From NCBI GenBank assembly GCA_016290765.1, contig JAEEVE010000003.1, forward strand, positions 1 through 40,737: a stretch of DNA of 40,737 bases, read 5' to 3'. The notes under the pieces are model-generated. The model ran no database searches and was not told the origin of the DNA. It saw only the letters and a list, made by a program, of their open reading frames with translations. Origin of the DNA: Muribaculaceae bacterium (GTDB lineage Bacteria; Bacteroidota; Bacteroidia; Bacteroidales; Muribaculaceae). Both the position numbers and the translations under genes were made by a program. This document shows, piece after piece, positions 1 to 7,200 of the stretch (positions within the stretch are counted from its first letter, which is position 1; each line of letters begins with the position of its first letter).

Positions 1-1173
1 GAGGAAATTGCCGCTGCCACAGGCGGGGTCGAGGAAGGTCAGCGACGCCAGTTTGTCCTGGAACGCCTCCAGTTTGCGGTTGCGGTTACGCTCCACCTTG
101 TCCTCGAGGATGGTGTCGAACTCGGCCCGCAGGTCGTTCATAAACAGCGGGTCGATGACCTTGTGGATGTTCTCAATGCTGGTGTAGTGCATGCCGCCGC
201 TGCGGCGAGTCTCGGGGTTGAGCGTGCTTTCGAACACGGCACCGAAAATGGTGGGAGAGATTTTGCTCCAGTCAAAGTCGAGGCTGGCGTTCTGCAACAG
301 CAGTTGGCGGATGCGGTCGTTCATGCGAGGTATCTCGATGTGCTCGTCGGCAAATAGCCCGCCGTTTGCATAGGGGAACGCCAGCAGATCCTCGCGCATA
401 TAGGGGTCGCGCTCGGCAATCGGAGTGTCCAGCACCTTGAACAGGCGAATCAGCGCATTGCGCATCTCCTCGACGGAATAGGCGGCGAGGAAGTCGTGGA
501 ACATGTCGCGGCGCCCAAAGATGCCAGCATCCTCAGCATAGAGGCAGAACACCAGGCGCACGCACAGCACGTTGAGCGACTTGAGCGTGTCGGGGTTGCT
601 AGGGTCGATATATTGCCCCAGCAGTTCGTCGTAGAGCTTGCCCACAATCTCGCCCGCTGCCATCGACACCTCCATTTCCTTCGACAGATGCTCGCTCTTG
701 ACATCGACGAGAAACTGCAGGCGGTAGTACTCCTTCTCCAGGTTCTTTAGCAAGATTTGCTCCGGCTCGCCATTAGGCCGCTCCATGTCGTAGACGAGGA
801 ACTCGGCGAAGTTGCAAGTCACAATCCATCGCGGTCGTGCCGAGTAGCTCAGTTCGGCGGCATAGCGCTTGGCTTGCTGGAACGGCGTGAGAATAGAGCC
901 GTCGCTCTGCAGGATGCCTTTGCGCAAGTCCTTGCCCAGCGACTTCTGTTCAATCAGCGTCTTGGTCGCGTCGATCGAGGCGTCGATAAACTTGGTGCTG
1001 CCTACCTTCACCTGCTCCTCAAAGCGGATGAATGTGCTGGCATCCTCCACGCCGTAGACCTCGGTCAACAGCTCAATCCAGAACGACTGGGTGTCGCCCT
1101 TCTCATATCCCCGGTCTTGCCACTTCTCGGCAAACTTCTTTGCCGCCGCAGCCTGTTGCTTCTCGCTACGCAT
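1..1173 (-). CDS. Type IIL (MmeI-like) restriction enzyme / adenine methyltransferase, N-terminal 391 residues
   Basis: The reading frame is open from the ATG at 1173 through the left edge, so the C-terminal half is outside the window. The N-terminal part looks like the nuclease domain of the MmeI family: D64 in FIDAS is followed by E75-Q-K77 (LIEQKSLGKDL), a PD-ExK-type arrangement. A helical spacer follows, and the last visible residues (FLDPACGSGNFL) form the SAM-binding motif I of an N6-adenine methyltransferase. In this family one polypeptide cuts DNA and methylates one strand, and a target-recognition domain would lie beyond the edge. The first ATG preceding the conserved helix KKFAEKW was chosen as start; a TAAATTTG box lies about 20 bp upstream of it. 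Family identification is firm from the conserved blocks; the recognition sequence cannot be predicted. Confidence 0.88.
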   Translation of the reverse strand, partial: MRSEKQQAAAAKKFAEKWQDRGYEKGDTQSFWIELLTEVYGVEDASTFIRFEEQVKVGSTKFIDASIDATKTLIEQKSLGKDLRKGILQSDGSILTPFQQAKRYAAELSYSARPRWIVTCNFAEFLVYDMERPNGEPEQILLKNLEKEYYRLQFLVDVKSEHLSKEMEVSMAAGEIVGKLYDELLGQYIDPSNPDTLKSLNVLCVRLVFCLYAEDAGIFGRRDMFHDFLAAYSVEEMRNALIRLFKVLDTPIAERDPYMREDLLAFPYANGGLFADEHIEIPRMNDRIRQLLLQNASLDFDWSKISPTIFGAVFESTLNPETRRSGGMHYTSIENIHKVIDPLFMNDLRAEFDTILEDKVERNRNRKLEAFQDKLASLTFLDPACGSGNFL

Positions 1174-1195
1174 AATCCAGTCAATTAATCCGCTG

Positions 1196-1203
1196 CAAAT
1201 TTA
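1196..1203 (-). promoter_or_regulatory. -7 box of the MmeI-like gene
   Basis: TAAATTTG on the minus strand fits the Bacteroidetes -7 consensus TAnnTTTG and lies about 22 bp before the ATG at 1173, implying a very short leader. No clear -33 TTTG was found. Confidence 0.45.
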
Positions 1204-1329
1204 CAAAAAATGGCTAAAAGCCGCAACTAAAAGCGAAACAAACGAAACGACGTTTCGCGTGATAGAATTAATTGGTTTGCGGGCTTCGCGATAGAATGGT
1301 GTTGATCGATCTCACGTGTTTTGGGGAGC

Positions 1330-2031
1330 TTACTGGCTGCTCATGGCCAACAGCATCAGTACGCCAGGCACATTGTTGGCTGCATGGAATAGCACGCCCC
1401 ACCAGAAACCCAGATTCACTCGGGCATAGGTGATGGCGCATCCCACTAGGCCAGGACGCAGAATGGTCACCAGGCAGTAGGGCAACAGCATCCAAGTGAT
1501 CACCGAGAAGGCCTTGAGGTGAATCAAGGCAAACCCGATGGCCGATGCCCACATCACGGGCCGTAGGTATTTTCCCCGCCATCGGTTCCACTGTTCATCG
1601 GTCGTGAAGTGCATCACCAGCCAGTACAGTAAAGCTCCGGTGACGATTGTGGCGGCCATGACCATCCAATTAGCGTAGGCATCATAAAAATAGGCTGCTA
1701 TGGTGACGGGTAGCAGTCCAGACCAGAGAGCCACAGCTTGCCGTTTGAGCGACACGCCCAGTCGAAATATGATTTCCTCAGCGATGGGAGCAATCACTAA
1801 CAACAACAGGACAGTTTGCCATACGGGTTTATCCATTCGTGTGGTGACATCTCCTCCAAACTTGGTGAGTTGGGTGGGGTCTATGCCTTGGCTCATGTAA
1901 GCCATTTGGCAAATTAATATGGCGACAATGCTCGCAACTGTCAAGAGAACGAACCAGATAGCGGTCTTTATAATAATCTTCATCTTGGGCATCGTCGCCC
2001 AGTCGTCGGTGCAATTAAGAATAAATTTCAT
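1330..2031 (-). CDS. CPBP-family intramembrane metalloprotease (Abi/Rce1-like)
   Basis: This is a 233-residue polytopic membrane protein. It carries the signature of the CPBP (CAAX protease / bacteriocin-processing) family: EE at 85-86 with R90 (AEEIIFR), then a second His motif (FALIHLKAF) and a third (LFHAANN) near the C-terminus, all within predicted membrane helices. Family members are Rce1-like glutamate proteases; bacterial substrates are mostly unknown, and some act in bacteriocin immunity. The start is uncertain: ATGs at codons 14 and 17 (MPKMKIII) precede the first membrane helix directly and could be the true start. The gene lies 45 bp downstream of the lipid kinase on the same strand and could be cotranscribed with it. 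The family call is solid; the role is not known. Confidence 0.82.
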   Translation of the reverse strand: MKFILNCTDDWATMPKMKIIIKTAIWFVLLTVASIVAILICQMAYMSQGIDPTQLTKFGGDVTTRMDKPVWQTVLLLLVIAPIAEEIIFRLGVSLKRQAVALWSGLLPVTIAAYFYDAYANWMVMAATIVTGALLYWLVMHFTTDEQWNRWRGKYLRPVMWASAIGFALIHLKAFSVITWMLLPYCLVTILRPGLVGCAITYARVNLGFWWGVLFHAANNVPGVLMLLAMSSQ

Positions 2032-2076
2032 GTCAAGGCAATTGTTAGTAATTACATGACAATCAGATAGTTGTGC

Positions 2077-2973
2077 TTAAATCACTGCGTTGCTGGCGGG
2101 AACGACGACTTTAAGGCCTGCGGGATGGCACACGATGTCGAGCACTTCGGGCATCATCACGGGGTCGCCGTCGATGTGCATCACGTCGGTGTCATCGCGC
2201 TCGATGGTGATGTGGCGGCCGCGGTAGATGCTCACATGGCGGTCGCGGTCGATGGTGCTGGTGAACAGGCGGGCGCTCAACAGTGCAGCCTCGCCTAAAT
2301 TGAAACTATGAATGACGGTGATGTCGATCTTGCCGTCCTGCATCGATGCCCGCGGGGCAACATATGCGTTGTTGCCATACTGTGCCGCGTTGCAGCAGGC
2401 GATGACAAAGGCTTTCTCCTCGAGGCTCTCGCCGTCGATGGTGATGCGGTAATGCTGGGCGCGGTAGCGGAAGTACTCGCTGATGGTGGTCTTGATATAA
2501 GTGACGAGGCCACGGGTGTCTTCGTTGGCAAACTTGTAACTCACCTGGGCGTCAAAGCCCACCCCGCAGGTGCAGAAGAATGGCTGCTCGTTGACCGTGC
2601 AGTAATCCACGTGGTCAAACACACCGCCATCCATCGCGTCGAGTGCCTTCTCGGCGTTGATGGGGATGTGCAGATGACGCGCCAAACCGTTGCCCGAGCC
2701 GCAGGGCAGGATGGCCAGCGCGGTGTCGCTGCCGCACAGGGCGCGACCCACCTCGTTGACTGTGCCGTCGCCACCCACGGCAAGCACGATATCATAGCCG
2801 TCAGCTACTGCATCCTGAGCCAAAAAGGTCGCATGGCCAGCACGTTCAGTGAAGGCAATGTCTACGTCAAATTTGTTGGGATCAAGCTTGTTGGATATTA
2901 GGGCGGGCATCATGGCTTTGCCGCCAATGCCCGATATGGGATTAATGATAGCAAGGAGTCTATAATGGTTCAT
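2077..2973 (-). CDS. Diacylglycerol/lipid kinase, YegS/DgkB family
   Basis: This 298-residue protein has the diacylglycerol-kinase catalytic fold. The nucleotide-binding motif GGDGT is at residues 67-71 (AVGGDGTVNEVG), and a second conserved glycine motif, GSGNGLARHL, starts at 92. The family phosphorylates lipid substrates such as diacylglycerol with ATP at the cytoplasmic membrane; the exact lipid is not predictable here. The start chosen is the ATG of MNHYRLLAIINP, because the kinase fold begins immediately after it. A longer open frame upstream runs through a tandem repeat and is probably not translated. The likely promoter is at 3119-3126, which puts both repeat copies in a leader of about 140 nt. 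Confidence 0.9.
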   Translation of the reverse strand: MNHYRLLAIINPISGIGGKAMMPALISNKLDPNKFDVDIAFTERAGHATFLAQDAVADGYDIVLAVGGDGTVNEVGRALCGSDTALAILPCGSGNGLARHLHIPINAEKALDAMDGGVFDHVDYCTVNEQPFFCTCGVGFDAQVSYKFANEDTRGLVTYIKTTISEYFRYRAQHYRITIDGESLEEKAFVIACCNAAQYGNNAYVAPRASMQDGKIDITVIHSFNLGEAALLSARLFTSTIDRDRHVSIYRGRHITIERDDTDVMHIDGDPVMMPEVLDIVCHPAGLKVVVPASNAVI

Positions 2974-2979
2974 ATAACA

Positions 2980-3107
2980 AAATTTAGATAATTTCGACTG
3001 CACTCGGCAATTCATGCAAGCACGAATTGCACTCGTTGGTACGAAATTTAGATAATTTCGACTGCACTCGGCAATTCATGCAAGCACGAATTGCACTCAT
3101 TGGTACG
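2980..3107. repeat. 64-bp tandem duplication in the lipid-kinase leader
   Basis: Two adjacent 64-bp units, 2980-3043 and 3044-3107, differ at one base (G at 3035, A at 3099). Each contains the inverted repeat GCAATTC / GAATTGC around a 10-nt loop, so each copy can form a hairpin in RNA or DNA. The array lies between the -7 box at 3119-3126 and the kinase start at 2973. Confidence 0.93.
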
Positions 3108-3118
3108 AAATGTGAGGG

Positions 3119-3126
3119 CAAAAGTA
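3119..3126 (-). promoter_or_regulatory. -7 box for the lipid kinase
   Basis: TACTTTTG on the minus strand matches TAnnTTTG. If used, transcription would start near 3113 and cross the 64-bp tandem repeat before reaching the kinase ATG. A weaker TAAATTTTG-like sequence abuts the ATG itself. Confidence 0.55.
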
Positions 3127-3144
3127 CAAAAAAAACGTCAGTTC

Positions 3145-3176
3145 TTTGTGCGAGTGAACATTTTTTAGTAATTTCG
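3145..3176 (+). promoter_or_regulatory. Promoter of the DUF308 membrane protein
   Basis: TTTG at 3145-3148 and TAATTTCG at 3169-3176 are separated by 20 bp, matching the Bacteroidetes primary-sigma promoter with one mismatch in the -7 box. The predicted leader is about 16 nt. Confidence 0.6.
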
Positions 3177-3197
3177 CATTGCAAAAAATAATGACTC

Positions 3198-3872
3198 ATG
3201 AAGAATATCAGTATCAACCTTCTCACCAACGTGGTCCTGCTGCTGGCAGGCGTGTTGCTTATCATCTTTTACAAACACCCTGACCTGCTTGACTGGGTGG
3301 CGCGCATCATTGGCATGATGTTTATGCTGCCGTCAATAGCCTACCTGATGGTGGTGGCCTTGAGGCACACTCCCGCTAAGGCGAGCAATGACTATCTGGG
3401 TGTCCTGCCTGCCGTTGGCGGACTGTGCTTTGGCATCATCATGTTGGCCAAACCCCAACTTTTCAGCGGTGTGTTGACCATCTTCATGGGAGCCTTGCTC
3501 ATCGTTTTGGGCCTGTTCCATATCATCTACCTCTTCCTCTCGCGCAAGACAGTCGAAGTCAAGGGATGGTATTATGTGTTGCCACTGATTGTCACCGTGT
3601 TCGGCCTGCTCATCCTGTTTGTCAATGGGTGGCGAAACCACGAAGACAATGTTGTGATGATGACAGGTCTCGGTTTGCTCATGTTCAACATGACCAGTTT
3701 GCATGAGTATTTTGCCGAGCGCAAAGCACGCCGCAACGCCCCCACGTTGCCTCGCATCGATGACACTGATGATGACACAGCCACACCGCCGCCTCACAAG
3801 CCTGCCGATGACACTGGAAAAGACTGCGACCACGACCCCGATGCCGAGAAATACCTCCACACCGAAGTATAA
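3198..3872 (+). CDS. DUF308 (HdeD-like) membrane protein
   Basis: This 224-residue protein has about six hydrophobic segments in roughly the first 150 residues (for example LLTNVVLLLAGVLLIIFY and FSGVLTIFMGALLIVLGLF). They are arranged in pairs, as in the DUF308/HdeD family. A charged, Asp- and His-rich cytoplasmic-looking tail follows (DDTDDDTATPPPHKPADD). HdeD in E. coli is linked to acid resistance, but most DUF308 proteins have no assigned function, and the acidic tail is not typical of HdeD. The gene has its own promoter just upstream and is followed after 66 bp by yqeY on the same strand. I am confident it is a real membrane protein gene and less sure of the family. Confidence 0.75.
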   Translation: MKNISINLLTNVVLLLAGVLLIIFYKHPDLLDWVARIIGMMFMLPSIAYLMVVALRHTPAKASNDYLGVLPAVGGLCFGIIMLAKPQLFSGVLTIFMGALLIVLGLFHIIYLFLSRKTVEVKGWYYVLPLIVTVFGLLILFVNGWRNHEDNVVMMTGLGLLMFNMTSLHEYFAERKARRNAPTLPRIDDTDDDTATPPPHKPADDTGKDCDHDPDAEKYLHTEV

Positions 3873-3938
3873 CTCAACACGTCATGCCCTATAACTCCTT
3901 AACTCCTTTAACTACTTAACTACTTTAACTACTTACAT
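3873..3938. repeat. Short direct repeats of TTAACTAC(TT) between two genes
   Basis: The 66-bp gap contains a degenerate run of units such as aactcctt, aactactt and aactacttt, repeated about six times. It resembles the other short-unit intergenic repeats in this window. No promoter box is visible in it. Confidence 0.6.
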
Positions 3939-4370
3939 ATGTTACACAACGAGATTAACCGCCACATTGCCGAGGCAATGAAGGCAAAAGACAAGAACCG
4001 GCTCTACGTCCTGAAGATGATCAAAGCCAAGTTCCTCGAGTTCCAGACCAGCAAAGGTTTCAAGGAAGAGGATTTTAACGAAGCAAAAGAAATCTCCATC
4101 CTGCAAAAGATGGAGAAAACCTGGGCTGACGAACTCAAGTCGTTCAGTGACGCTGGCCGTGATGTGACCGAACTGAGCGAGCAAGTACAGATTTTGCAAA
4201 GCTACCTGCCCAAGGAACCCAGTATGGAAGAGATTGTAGCTGCCGTGAAAGAGTCGGGACTTGCACCCGAGATGAAGAACATGCGCAATATCCTCGCCTT
4301 TGTCCAGCAGCGTTTCCCAGCAGCTGGCGGCAAGCAGGTCAGCGAGGCCATCAAGCAGCTCAACGCTTAG
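3939..4370 (+). CDS. GatB/YqeY domain-containing protein
   Basis: This 143-residue soluble protein aligns over its whole length with the YqeY family (about 150 residues). It has an N-terminal helical part (MLHNEINRHIAEAMKAKDK, then LRMIKA-like LKMIKAKFLEFQ) and the C-terminal helical domain shared with the tail of GatB (LQSYLPKEPSMEEI, then FPAAGGKQVSEAIKQL). In GatB this tail contacts tRNA in the amidotransferase. The stand-alone protein has no firmly proven role, and a tRNA-linked activity is inferred only from that similarity. The start ATG follows the TTAACTAC repeat tract with no Shine-Dalgarno site, as is usual in this phylum. Confidence 0.9.
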   Translation: MLHNEINRHIAEAMKAKDKNRLYVLKMIKAKFLEFQTSKGFKEEDFNEAKEISILQKMEKTWADELKSFSDAGRDVTELSEQVQILQSYLPKEPSMEEIVAAVKESGLAPEMKNMRNILAFVQQRFPAAGGKQVSEAIKQLNA

Positions 4371-4415
4371 GGATTCCATCTCTCGTTGGAGTAATGCAAG
4401 CCTTGGGCTTGTATG

Positions 4416-4449
4416 AAAAAAGCACCACACATCATCTGTGCGGTGCTTT
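4416..4449 (-). terminator. Terminator between yqeY and rpmE2
   Basis: AAAGCACC and GGTGCTTT form a stem, extended by partly paired CACA/TGTG. On the minus strand it is followed by six T residues, so it best serves rpmE2; on the plus strand it has only TTT and may act weakly for yqeY. Confidence 0.8.
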
Positions 4450-4467
4450 GTGCTAGTGAGAGGAAGA

Positions 4468-4725
4468 TTATTTCTTCTTCTTGCGGTCGCCGTAGCGGCT
4501 CAGGAACTTGTCAACGCGGCCAGCGGTGTCGACCAGCTTCTGCTTGCCAGTGAAGTAGGGGTGCGACGAGCTGGTAATCTCAAGCTTAACCAGGGGATAG
4601 GTCTTGCCGTCGATTTCGATGGTCTCTTTCGAGTTGACCGTCGAGCGGGTGATGAAAACCTCTTCGTTCGACATGTCCTTGAATGCAACTTCGCGATAGT
4701 TGCTAGGATGGAGATCTTTCTTCAT
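4468..4725 (-). CDS. rpmE2: 50S ribosomal protein L31, type B
   Basis: This 85-residue protein is L31 of the type B (zinc-independent) class. The N-terminus [17 protein letters not shown] lacks the CxxC zinc ligands found in type A L31, and the body ([30 protein letters not shown]) is the conserved L31 core. L31 bridges the large and small ribosomal subunits. In many bacteria type B L31 replaces the zinc-binding form during zinc limitation; in Bacteroidetes it is commonly the only form, so Zur control should not be assumed. The gene has its own consensus promoter and its own terminator, so it is probably monocistronic. Confidence 0.97.
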   Translation of the reverse strand: MKKDLHPSNYREVAFKDMSNEEVFITRSTVNSKETIEIDGKTYPLVKLEITSSSHPYFTGKQKLVDTAGRVDKFLSRYGDRKKKK

Positions 4726-4800
4726 TGCGATATTTCTCTTAAATAGTTAACTAATTGAGTTTTGCGGGCGGTGGTAAACGCCCTTTTTCGTAATGGCGTG

Positions 4801-4831
4801 CAAAAGTACTAAAACTTTTCGGAATGGCAAA
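4801..4831 (-). promoter_or_regulatory. Promoter of rpmE2
   Basis: On the minus strand, TTTG (4831-4828) and TACTTTTG (4808-4801) are 19 bp apart, a near-perfect Bacteroidetes promoter. The predicted leader is about 70 nt, long enough for the autoregulation common in ribosomal protein genes. Confidence 0.7.
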
Positions 4832-4902
4832 AATATTTTGCGATTTTTGCGTTATTTTTTATATAAGCGGTGAAAAAGTGCCCCACATTGGACATTTTTT
4901 CG

Positions 4903-4910
4903 TAATTTTG
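4903..4910 (+). promoter_or_regulatory. -7 box of the CpsB-like gene
   Basis: TAATTTTG matches TAnnTTTG and lies 25 bp before the ATG at 4936. No TTTG is found at the usual distance upstream. Confidence 0.55.
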
Positions 4911-4935
4911 CACTCTATTTAGTTCTAAAGCTACT

Positions 4936-5682
4936 ATGTTCAATATATTCAAGAAAAAGAATCAAGACGCAACGCTTTTCTATGTCACCGATGTCCACTG
5001 CCACATCTTGCCTGGGGTGGATCATGGCGCACAGACTGTAGAAGACTCGTTGGCTATGCTTCGAGCAGAGAAGGAGATGGGCATCAATCGTGTCGTGCTC
5101 ACATCGCACGTCACTGCCGAGACATTTGAGAACACTCCCGAGACACTGAAACCCGCTTTTGAATTGCTCAAGCAGGCTGTGGCCGAGACCGAGGACTTGC
5201 GTGATATGCAGCTCTATCTCTCGGCAGAGTACCGTATCGACGAGTTCTGGGATAAGCAATATGCCGCAGGCAACCAGATTGCCATGCCAGGAAACTATAT
5301 CCTCATGGAGAACTCGTTTCACCAGGAACTGTTGGGACTCGATGATTTGCTCTTTGACCTGCGCATGAAGGGGTATCATCCCATCTTGGCTCATCCTGAA
5401 CGATATGGCTACTATGCGCAGCGTCATCAGCGTATGGAACATCTTCATGGCATGGGAATCAAGTTCCAGGTCAATCTATTGTCGTTGGCCGGATACTTTG
5501 GTCAGCACTGTCGCGAGACAGCATTGTGGCTGGCAAAGAAAGGAATGATTGATATGTTGGGAAGCGACATGCACGGCATGGAGCATGTCAAGGTCATCAA
5601 GAATTATCTCAACTCAAAGGAGTGGCGCAAACTGGCGCCCACCCTTCAATCACACATCCTCAACGATTTGGTGCGCGACTGA
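4936..5682 (+). CDS. CpsB/CapC (YwqE)-type tyrosine-protein phosphatase, PHP superfamily
   Basis: This 248-residue protein is a PHP-fold metal-dependent hydrolase. It has D19-V-H21-C-H23 at the start of the fold, a conserved His in LTSHV, the motif HPER (LAHPERYGYY) and a C-terminal GSDMHG. This set is typical of the manganese-dependent CpsB/YwqE phosphatases that dephosphorylate bacterial tyrosine kinases (Wzc/CpsD) controlling polysaccharide chain length. No kinase or polysaccharide gene lies beside it, so its partner must be elsewhere and its role in capsule control is inferred. The last 33 bp overlap the 3' end of the convergent cytidylate-kinase-like gene. No signal peptide is seen; it acts in the cytoplasm. 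Confidence 0.88.
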   Translation: MFNIFKKKNQDATLFYVTDVHCHILPGVDHGAQTVEDSLAMLRAEKEMGINRVVLTSHVTAETFENTPETLKPAFELLKQAVAETEDLRDMQLYLSAEYRIDEFWDKQYAAGNQIAMPGNYILMENSFHQELLGLDDLLFDLRMKGYHPILAHPERYGYYAQRHQRMEHLHGMGIKFQVNLLSLAGYFGQHCRETALWLAKKGMIDMLGSDMHGMEHVKVIKNYLNSKEWRKLAPTLQSHILNDLVRD

Positions 5683-6303
5683 GTTGGCAAACTCTGAAAT
5701 TAGGCGCGCCGAGTTCCACGGGCCTAGCAGCGAAGAGTCGAGGGTGAGGTCGTAGCACGACGCCTCGCCCCAATGCTTGTCGGTGTAGAAGTTGTAATAC
5801 TCGGCACGCAAGCGGTTCTTCTTCTCAATCAGTGCTCGTGCTTCGTCCCTGGTGGCACACTCGCCACGATTCATCACACGCAACACACAGTCGTCGATGG
5901 GAGCATGGATGAACACACTCACCACACGACAATGCTCACGCAACACATAGTCGGCCGTGCGGCCCACCATCACACAGGGACCGCGGTCGGCTAGCTCCAT
6001 GATCACCTTACTTTGCGCGCGATAAGCGTAATCATCGCTCAGGGGACTGTCGCCCATGAAGTATAGACCGCTGTTCATGCCCAGGTTGAACGACCAGAGG
6101 TTGGTAAAAAAGCGAGGGCTGCGTTCGTCGGCGGCCTCAAACACTTGCTCGCTCATTCCGCTTTGCCGTGCCGCGGCACGAAGCAACTCCTTGTCATAGT
6201 AGTCGATGCCCAACATCTCGGCAACCAAGCGGCCAATCTCACGACCGCCACTGCCATATTGGCGACCAATCGCCAACACCCATTTGTCAACTTCCTCTAT
6301 CAT
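5650..6303 (-). CDS. Cytidylate kinase-like family protein
   Basis: This is a 217-residue P-loop protein. The nucleotide-binding loop is GRQYGSGGREIG near the N-terminus, followed by LAEMLGIDYYDKELL-like residues and an NMP-kinase-type helical region. It matches the cytidylate-kinase-like family (Cytidylate_kin2), which is separate from the true Cmk needed for CMP phosphorylation, and its substrate is unknown. I chose the ATG at 6303 (MIEEVDKWVLAIGRQ); the ATG at 6321 would add six residues and lies inside the repeat array. The 3' end overlaps the convergent phosphatase gene by 33 bp. The upstream region is filled by a 9-mer tandem repeat, and no promoter box is seen next to the start. Confidence 0.85.
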   Translation of the reverse strand: MIEEVDKWVLAIGRQYGSGGREIGRLVAEMLGIDYYDKELLRAAARQSGMSEQVFEAADERSPRFFTNLWSFNLGMNSGLYFMGDSPLSDDYAYRAQSKVIMELADRGPCVMVGRTADYVLREHCRVVSVFIHAPIDDCVLRVMNRGECATRDEARALIEKKNRLRAEYYNFYTDKHWGEASCYDLTLDSSLLGPWNSARLISEFANSVAHQIVEDV

Positions 6304-6318
6304 GTTAAAACCATTTGG

Positions 6319-6456
6319 CATTACTCATTATGCATTATGCATTGTGCATTGTACATTACTCATTATGCATTGTGCATTGTGCATTATGCATTGTGCATTG
6401 TGCATTGTGCATTATGCATTGTGCATTGTGCATTGTGCATTATGCATTGTGCATTA
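6319..6456. repeat. Nine-base tandem repeat array (cattgtgca / cattatgca)
   Basis: About fifteen tandem 9-bp units alternate between CATTGTGCA and CATTATGCA, with a few CATTACTCA variants at the left end. Because the period is a multiple of three, every frame is open and short spurious reading frames result. The array fills the gap between the cytidylate-kinase-like gene start and the 3' end of the LUD gene. Confidence 0.95.
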
Positions 6457-6459
6457 AAT

Positions 6460-7098
6460 CTAGTATCCTAACTCTTCGCCCACCAACACGACTACATGGC
6501 GGTTGGCGCCATTGCTATTGCGCAGCAGGTGGATGTAGTTGCAGATGCACTGAGGCGAGTTGCAGTTGTGGCATGCACCATCGGTCTGACATGGAGTCTT
6601 GATGTCAAAACGAGTAGCATTAGTAGGTGCTGCTGTCGAACGAGCACGCTTCAAGGCTGCCTTTACATCCTGTGCCACCTTGTTCATGCCGATGACATGA
6701 ATCACACGTCGTGGCCCCCAAGTGATGGCTGCAACACGATTGCCGTTTCCATCAATGTTCACCAGCACACCATCCTCGCTGATGGCATTGGCCGATGTCA
6801 AGAACACATCGCAGGCAAACGCCTCGCGGTACAGTGCTTCAATTTCCTCGCGGTCGGTAAGGCCCTCGCGATCTAGAAGCATCAGCGACGGGCGACGGCG
6901 CAGGCTGTCAAGCAGGCCCATGTCACGGATGGTCATCGAGCCACCCCACGTCACTGAACTTCCATCGGCAATCAGAGTGTTAATCAACTCAATCGCCTCC
7001 TGACGGGTAGGGCAGTAGTGTGCCTCAAAGTGGCGACGCTCCAGGTTCTTGACCATCGTCGCACCAAGCCTAGCATTTCTGGTCTCTTTAATATTCAT
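6460..7098 (-). CDS. LUD-domain protein (LutC/YkgG-like lactate utilization protein)
   Basis: This 212-residue protein has the LUD (DUF162) fold: the conserved block SSVTWGGSMTIRDMGLL near residue 48, then FLTSANAISEDGVLVNIDGNGNRVAAITWGPRRVIHVIGMNK at about 99-140. LutC-type proteins take part in lactate oxidation with LutA and LutB, but neither is encoded here. This version has a C-terminal cysteine cluster (C170, C176, C179, C184, C186) that could bind a metal or Fe-S cluster. The start chosen is ATG 7098 (MNIKETRNARLG); longer upstream frames cross the promoter and the nqr terminator. It stands alone with its own promoter. The family is clear; a lactate role is not shown. Confidence 0.87.
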   Translation of the reverse strand: MNIKETRNARLGATMVKNLERRHFEAHYCPTRQEAIELINTLIADGSSVTWGGSMTIRDMGLLDSLRRRPSLMLLDREGLTDREEIEALYREAFACDVFLTSANAISEDGVLVNIDGNGNRVAAITWGPRRVIHVIGMNKVAQDVKAALKRARSTAAPTNATRFDIKTPCQTDGACHNCNSPQCICNYIHLLRNSNGANRHVVVLVGEELGY

Positions 7099-7121
7099 AG
7101 TGTGAGTTGTAAAATGATAGG

Positions 7122-7129
7122 CAAAATTA
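7122..7129 (-). promoter_or_regulatory. -7 box of the LUD gene
   Basis: TAATTTTG on the minus strand matches TAnnTTTG, with a TTG 19 bp further upstream inside the nqr terminator. The leader is about 18 nt. Confidence 0.6.
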
Positions 7130-7149
7130 CGAATAATTCTTGTAATTGC

Positions 7150-7184
7150 AAAAAAACAACCGCAATTTGTGATTGCGGTTGTTT
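7150..7184 (-). terminator. Terminator of the nqr operon
   Basis: A 13-bp perfect stem (7154-7166 with 7172-7184, loop TTGTG) is followed on the minus strand by seven T residues. It lies 17 bp past the nqrF stop and is a textbook intrinsic terminator. Confidence 0.93.
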
Positions 7185-7200
7185 TCATACTTGGCTCGTT

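Noticed and set aside
1-1173. A complete defence island at the left edge
   Set aside because: Only one restriction-modification gene is visible and the genes to its right are ordinary; the other side is outside the window.
2980-3107. Tandem 64-bp units as a possible CRISPR array
   Set aside because: There are only two directly adjacent units with no spacers and no cas genes nearby.
6145-6471. Several plus-strand open frames encoding runs such as ALCIVHYALCIVH
   Set aside because: They are the translation of the 9-bp repeat, which stays open in every frame, and they overlap real genes on the other strand.
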